Shown piece by piece: positions 60,718-64,000 of a DNA stretch of 64,000 nucleotides. The translations under genes and the position numbers were made by a program. This DNA comes from Tetmemena sp. SeJ-2015 (lineage: Eukaryota > Ciliophora > Spirotrichea > Sporadotrichida > Oxytrichidae). Under the pieces are notes generated by a model, which was not told where the DNA came from, did not search any database, and was given only the letters and a program-made list of their open reading frames with translations. Each line of letters starts with the position of its first letter. Positions within the stretch are counted from its first letter, which is position 1. The DNA lies in contig JAJKFJ010021500.1 of NCBI GenBank assembly GCA_027382625.1, forward strand, positions 1 to 64,000. The letters are read 5' to 3'.

Positions 60718-61966
60718 TCAGTCTTTGAGGCACTGCACTAATTCCCTATCTTCATCATAGGTTATCATTTTGAGGAATTCTTTCCTTCCAAATGCTCCCA
60801 GAAGGTAAATGAAAATCTAGCTTGGAAGGATGTAGAGTAGAGCTGGTTGAGCCTGCCTGGTATTTAAGAGGGCTGAATAGGATACCATGAGTCCTATTAA
60901 ATAACCGAATATGCTGGCATAGAAGTAGAAGCAACCCATTTCTTTCTCTATGTAGGGAACTAGCTCTTACTTATCCTTAACTCCAGCTTCAAGTGCTGCT
61001 TTCCTGCCCTTAGCAAAGGCAGAAATCAAATCGCATCTGAGACACATAGAGCATAGTAGACCTGGGATAATGATGTCACCTGTGCCTATCATATTGAACG
61101 ACTTCCTAGTGGGGTCGATAGGCATGAGGTATTTGAGAGGGAGATCGATTCCTTTAGCCACTGTCATCATTACATCAGAGTGGAAAACAAAGTACACATC
61201 GTACGCTATCAATCCCATAAATACTATGAATATGTTTCTGAAAGAGCCAACCAGCCAATTCTCAATCGCATATACTGCCAAGCACATCGCTATCACATTA
61301 TTTGCGATGAAGTAAACAATGCAGTATTAACTTTAATTGTCATCGAACTATGATAAGAGTTTAATTGCTCCGAATGTAGAGTACTTAGAAATAATAGAGC
61401 TAGTAAGTAGCACATTACTTCCAAGTAAGTCAAGCCTAATCCGTATTGTTTGAAACGCTAGAGGGGAGCAATTGGCTAATCCCAAAAAATTAAGCTGGGC
61501 GATATCTTGAAGTAATCATGTAAGTATTTCTTGATGATCAGTGTACCCACGAAAGCGAAGTAAATGGTTATCAGATACTTTATTATATCATACTGTTACT
61601 GTATTGCAAAAGTAGACTGCTGTTAGTGTGGCTGTTGCTATAATTGGGATACTGAGTACGTTCTTCAAGCTGAGCAAAGAATTATCATTAGAGAGCACTG
61701 CTGAGTCCTCGTCACCTTTATCGCTTTTCTTATTTTCCTTTTCTGCGAACTGGTACTTTTACAAACTGCGAGTAGAGCCCATGTATAAAGTGCATAAGCA
61801 CAATCCGATTGTCACTAGTTAAGCCTGCACATACACGTAGTTCTAAGACTATAGTCAAAAGTAAAAGTCCCTGCAAAATATTGAAGTTGTTCCTCTTAAA
61901 GTTCAAGAAAAGTTCCATTCCTAAATTACTGCTATAATACTTATAATTATCTTTGTCATCTATCAT
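60718..61966 (-). CDS. Signal peptide peptidase (presenilin-type aspartyl protease)
   Basis: SPP cleaves residual signal peptides inside the ER membrane. All three family signatures are present: YD in the helix GLIAYDVYFVF (about 61190), GxGD in NMIGTGDIIIPG (about 61080) and the PAL motif QPALLYILP (about 60850). About nine hydrophobic helices are visible along 1.2 kb. The likely start is ATG 61966, the end TGA 60718-60720. The loop before the YD helix has TAA/TAG glutamines. A frame slip near 61728 in an A run, plus possibly one intron near 61600, need correction. The C-terminus is short and lacks an obvious KKxx signal. Confidence 0.9.
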
Positions 61967-62148
61967 AAGGAGAAATGTATTCTCTTCATAATGGATTGAT
62001 TATCGAGTCACAAAACTCCAGAAGGGTATCATTAATTTATTATCTACAAATATAAATATCATCATCATCAATGAGAATGTTAAAAGGCTCCCACCATTAA
62101 TATATTATTATTATTTAAGTTTATTAAGCGGAATAACTATTGCTCTCA

Positions 62149-63358
62149 TGTACGACTATTGCTTCCTTTAAATATCTCTTAGTACTTATAACTTATTCTA
62201 CTTTTGTGTTTGCTGTGCAACTCCCAGATAGAAATAGGCAACACACTCGCTACTTTGAACAGCAATAAACTATAGAGCAGTCCAAACACTCTCACTCAAC
62301 CCTCTTTACTGCAATAAGGATCATTATTTAAGCAAAATTTAGCAAAGATAACAGAAAACCAGCTGCTATCCACTCTCAAATAAAATAGTATAAGTAAGAT
62401 ATAACAAGGAGTATTTTAATAGAGGAAGCTAACTCTTTTGTTTATAGTGTCCAAGAACCCAATAAACCAAAGATAACTTGCATAGCAGGACTTACACACC
62501 AGTTGCATAACTTGCCTCAGTAATAACTTTAAGTTTTGCTACCAAGACTCTGATGAGTATTGCTGCGACCCTGAAGACTCAGACTCACAGTTTTGCAATA
62601 CCAGAAATCAACAAAGACTTAAAATGCTCTGACTAATTGTAAGCTTGTTTATTTAATCATCATTCTTTCCTAGTTATAATGGGTAAGGGGAGCAGATTTA
62701 AGATGTGCTAGTCCAACCAAACTCAGTGCAAAAGTTCTCTTGATACTTTTGTGAATGATAGAAATGGAGTTAATGGACAGAGAGACAGCACTTTGGAAAT
62801 TTAAGTTGATGATGACGCTTAGTGGAGAAGTGTGGAGATCTCTCTTCAAGAGAATATAGCTTGCTCTTACTAGTTCAAAGCTGAAAATGCTACGAATAAC
62901 CTGTTCGAGATCAAAATTGACAAGATAAAAAACGCAGTGATTGGACTGCAATTCTACTCTACGTTTACAGACTCCGTAATTGACTTGGGCTTGATTGATC
63001 CCTCTAACTGCAAAAGTATAAGACATTCTCATTAAATAGATGATTATTATAAATTATATAGTATGCTATTTCTATTGCGTGAGAAGTGAGGAGGGATACA
63101 TTTTATTTGTGTTAGATGATGCTGCATACGTGGATATGCAGCTCATCCCTCTTGACTCCACCAAGCATTCTTAACTTTCAGTTTCTTATCGCTTGATAAA
63201 CGCCGAGGAGAGATAATTTAAAATACGCTCACCAATATATAATGAAGTTATTTTCTTGATAATTCATATATGAGACTTTGGTAATGATGGGAGCAGGATT
63301 TGTTTTGATTTCAATTCTGTTGGTAATACTTTTTAGAGCGCTAAAAATATCAGAATGA
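62149..63358 (+). CDS. Type I membrane protein with cysteine-rich ectodomain
   Basis: An N-terminal signal sequence (FKYLLVLITYSTFVFA) is followed by a polar stretch, a cysteine-rich module ITCLSNNFKFCYQDSDEYCC, a second extracellular block (WRSVEISLQENIACSYQFKA, NAVIGLQFYSTFTDSVIDLG) and one transmembrane helix (GAGFVLISILLVILFRAL) near the TGA at 63356-63358. Three IESs (62473-62506, 62624-62702, 63014-63083) are removed to keep one frame. The cysteine module resembles modules common in ciliate surface proteins. The exact start codon is not resolved; ATG near 62149 is in another frame. Confidence 0.65.
62473..62506. other. IES, 34 bp, pointer ATAACTTGC
   Basis: A 9-bp exact repeat, ATAACTTGC, occurs at 62473-62481 and 62507-62515. 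Removal joins EPNKPKITC to LSNNFKFCYQD in frame, the first cysteine of the module being encoded by the pointer itself. Confidence 0.9.
62624..62702. other. IES, 79 bp, pointer ATG
   Basis: ATG occurs at 62624-62626 and 62703-62705. Removal joins RNQQRLKM to CQSNQTQCKSSLD in one frame. Confidence 0.65.
63014..63083. other. IES, 70 bp, pointer AAGT
   Basis: AAGT occurs at 63014-63017 and 63084-63087. Removal joins LIDPSNCKS to EEGYILFVLDDAAYV in frame. The insert is AT-rich. Confidence 0.8.
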
Positions 63359-63466
63359 CTGAGTGAGTGAGTTTGACTACTTCTACTTTATTTACTAATT
63401 TATTTTGTCTAATGACTTGTTAGTGAATGAATGAGTGAACGAGGATAAGAATAAAATAATATTATA

Positions 63467-64000
63467 ATGAAGTCCCTAGGCGGATAAAAAGAACTGGACT
63501 AACTTAAGACAAGTTCCCACTTGGATGGGGGCTAGCCAAATTCTTCAAGGAAATCAGCAGTTGATTAGCAGCTCGAGATGGCTCCAGTGTCTTTTGGAAT
63601 AGACTGGTTCTCTTTCTAAACACAGATAAGGAAGATGGTGATTGAGTTGATAGAGCCAACAGTTTCGAAGGCGCATGAGGACCATGTGACTGTTGCATCG
63701 CTCTCTCAAAATTATGAGACTCTCAAAAAGAGATAGGAGGAGTTTGAGTTCAGCACTGTCAAAGTGCTCGCTCGAACTGCTTCTCAAGATGATCTTGGAA
63801 AAGGCCGTCTCGAATTTGTAAGATATTGGAATGTTTGTTTGCGATTACCTTTAGGAGAAAATAAGGATGAAAATGGAGGAAAAGCTATTTGGCGAGATAC
63901 AAAAATTGCAATCAAACTAGGAATTCATCAGAGACAAGATCTCAAACTTCCTTCAAGAGGCTCATACTTTTGTAAGAACTAATTTCTCTTTATCAATTCG
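63467..64000 (+). CDS. Partial gene at the right edge, helical N-terminus
   Basis: ATG 63467 opens a frame with MKSLGGQKELDQLKTS, then SFGIDWFSFQTQIRKMVIEL, HEDHVTVASLSQNYETLKKR and STVKVLARTASQDDLGKG. A GT after LEF (about 63818) may start an intron, since the following sequence is less protein-like. The gene runs off the window. No family recognised. Confidence 0.55.

Noticed and set aside
1..64000. CRISPR arrays, bacterial operons, ribosome binding sites, rRNA genes
   Set aside because: The sequence is eukaryotic; no regularly spaced repeats or rRNA-like blocks were seen.

Overview
The window reads as germline (micronuclear) DNA of a hypotrich/spirotrich ciliate of the Oxytricha-Stylonychia type. 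Two lines of evidence support this. First, recognisable proteins translate only if TAA and TAG are glutamine and TGA is the sole stop; one polyglutamine run at 40723-40782 mixes TAG, TAA, CAA and CAG. Second, conserved reading frames are interrupted by AT-rich inserts of about 10 to 352 bp. Each insert is flanked by a short direct repeat of unrelated sequence (3-9 bp), and removing it with one repeat copy restores the protein. Those are internal eliminated sequences (IESs) and pointers. They differ from the ordinary GT-AG introns of about 35-41 nt in the same genes and from the TA-bounded IESs of Paramecium. The genus is inference.

Layout. 0.7-3 kb: an RBR-type ubiquitin ligase fragment (+) and a membrane RING-H2 protein (-). 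4.2-8.3 kb: a large IQ-like protein (+). 8.4-9.2 kb: an HSD17B10-like dehydrogenase (-). 9.5-11.2 kb: an unidentified protein (+). 11.2-12.1 kb: an EF-hand protein (-). 12.2-17 kb: a low-complexity protein and a RING-CH/FHA protein (-). 17.1-18.4 kb: a Skp1-like gene (+) and a small unknown gene (-). 18.5-23.5 kb: a PP4R3/SMEK-like protein with an acidic upstream region (-). 23.9-25.6 kb: an AGC kinase (-). 26.5-31.2 kb: an ankyrin protein and a small gene (+). 31.8-32.9 kb: a folate-receptor-like protein (+). 33.1-39 kb: unidentified genes (-). 39.1-42.2 kb: a coiled-coil protein and FOP/CEP43 (+). 42.3-48.7 kb: CFAP44 (-). 48.9-54.3 kb: an unknown gene (+) and a membrane protein (-). 54.3-56.6 kb: a decayed zinc-finger/kinase ORF resembling the TBE transposon 57-kDa protein, a GC-rich island and an orphan helical-repeat ORF. 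56.7-59.3 kb: SF3B2 (+) and a short gene start (-). 59.5-64 kb: a basic protein (+), signal peptide peptidase (-), a type I membrane protein (+) and a partial gene (+).

There are no operons or shared promoters to interpret. Several neighbours serve cilia or basal bodies (FOP, CFAP44, perhaps the EF-hand protein) and others serve ubiquitin pathways (RBR, RING-H2, RING-CH, Skp1). Clustering may be chance. Many loci carry single-base frame slips, often in homopolymers, which look like residual sequencing errors. The first 600 bases and 17.51-17.58 kb look low in quality. All exon and IES boundaries were read by eye.
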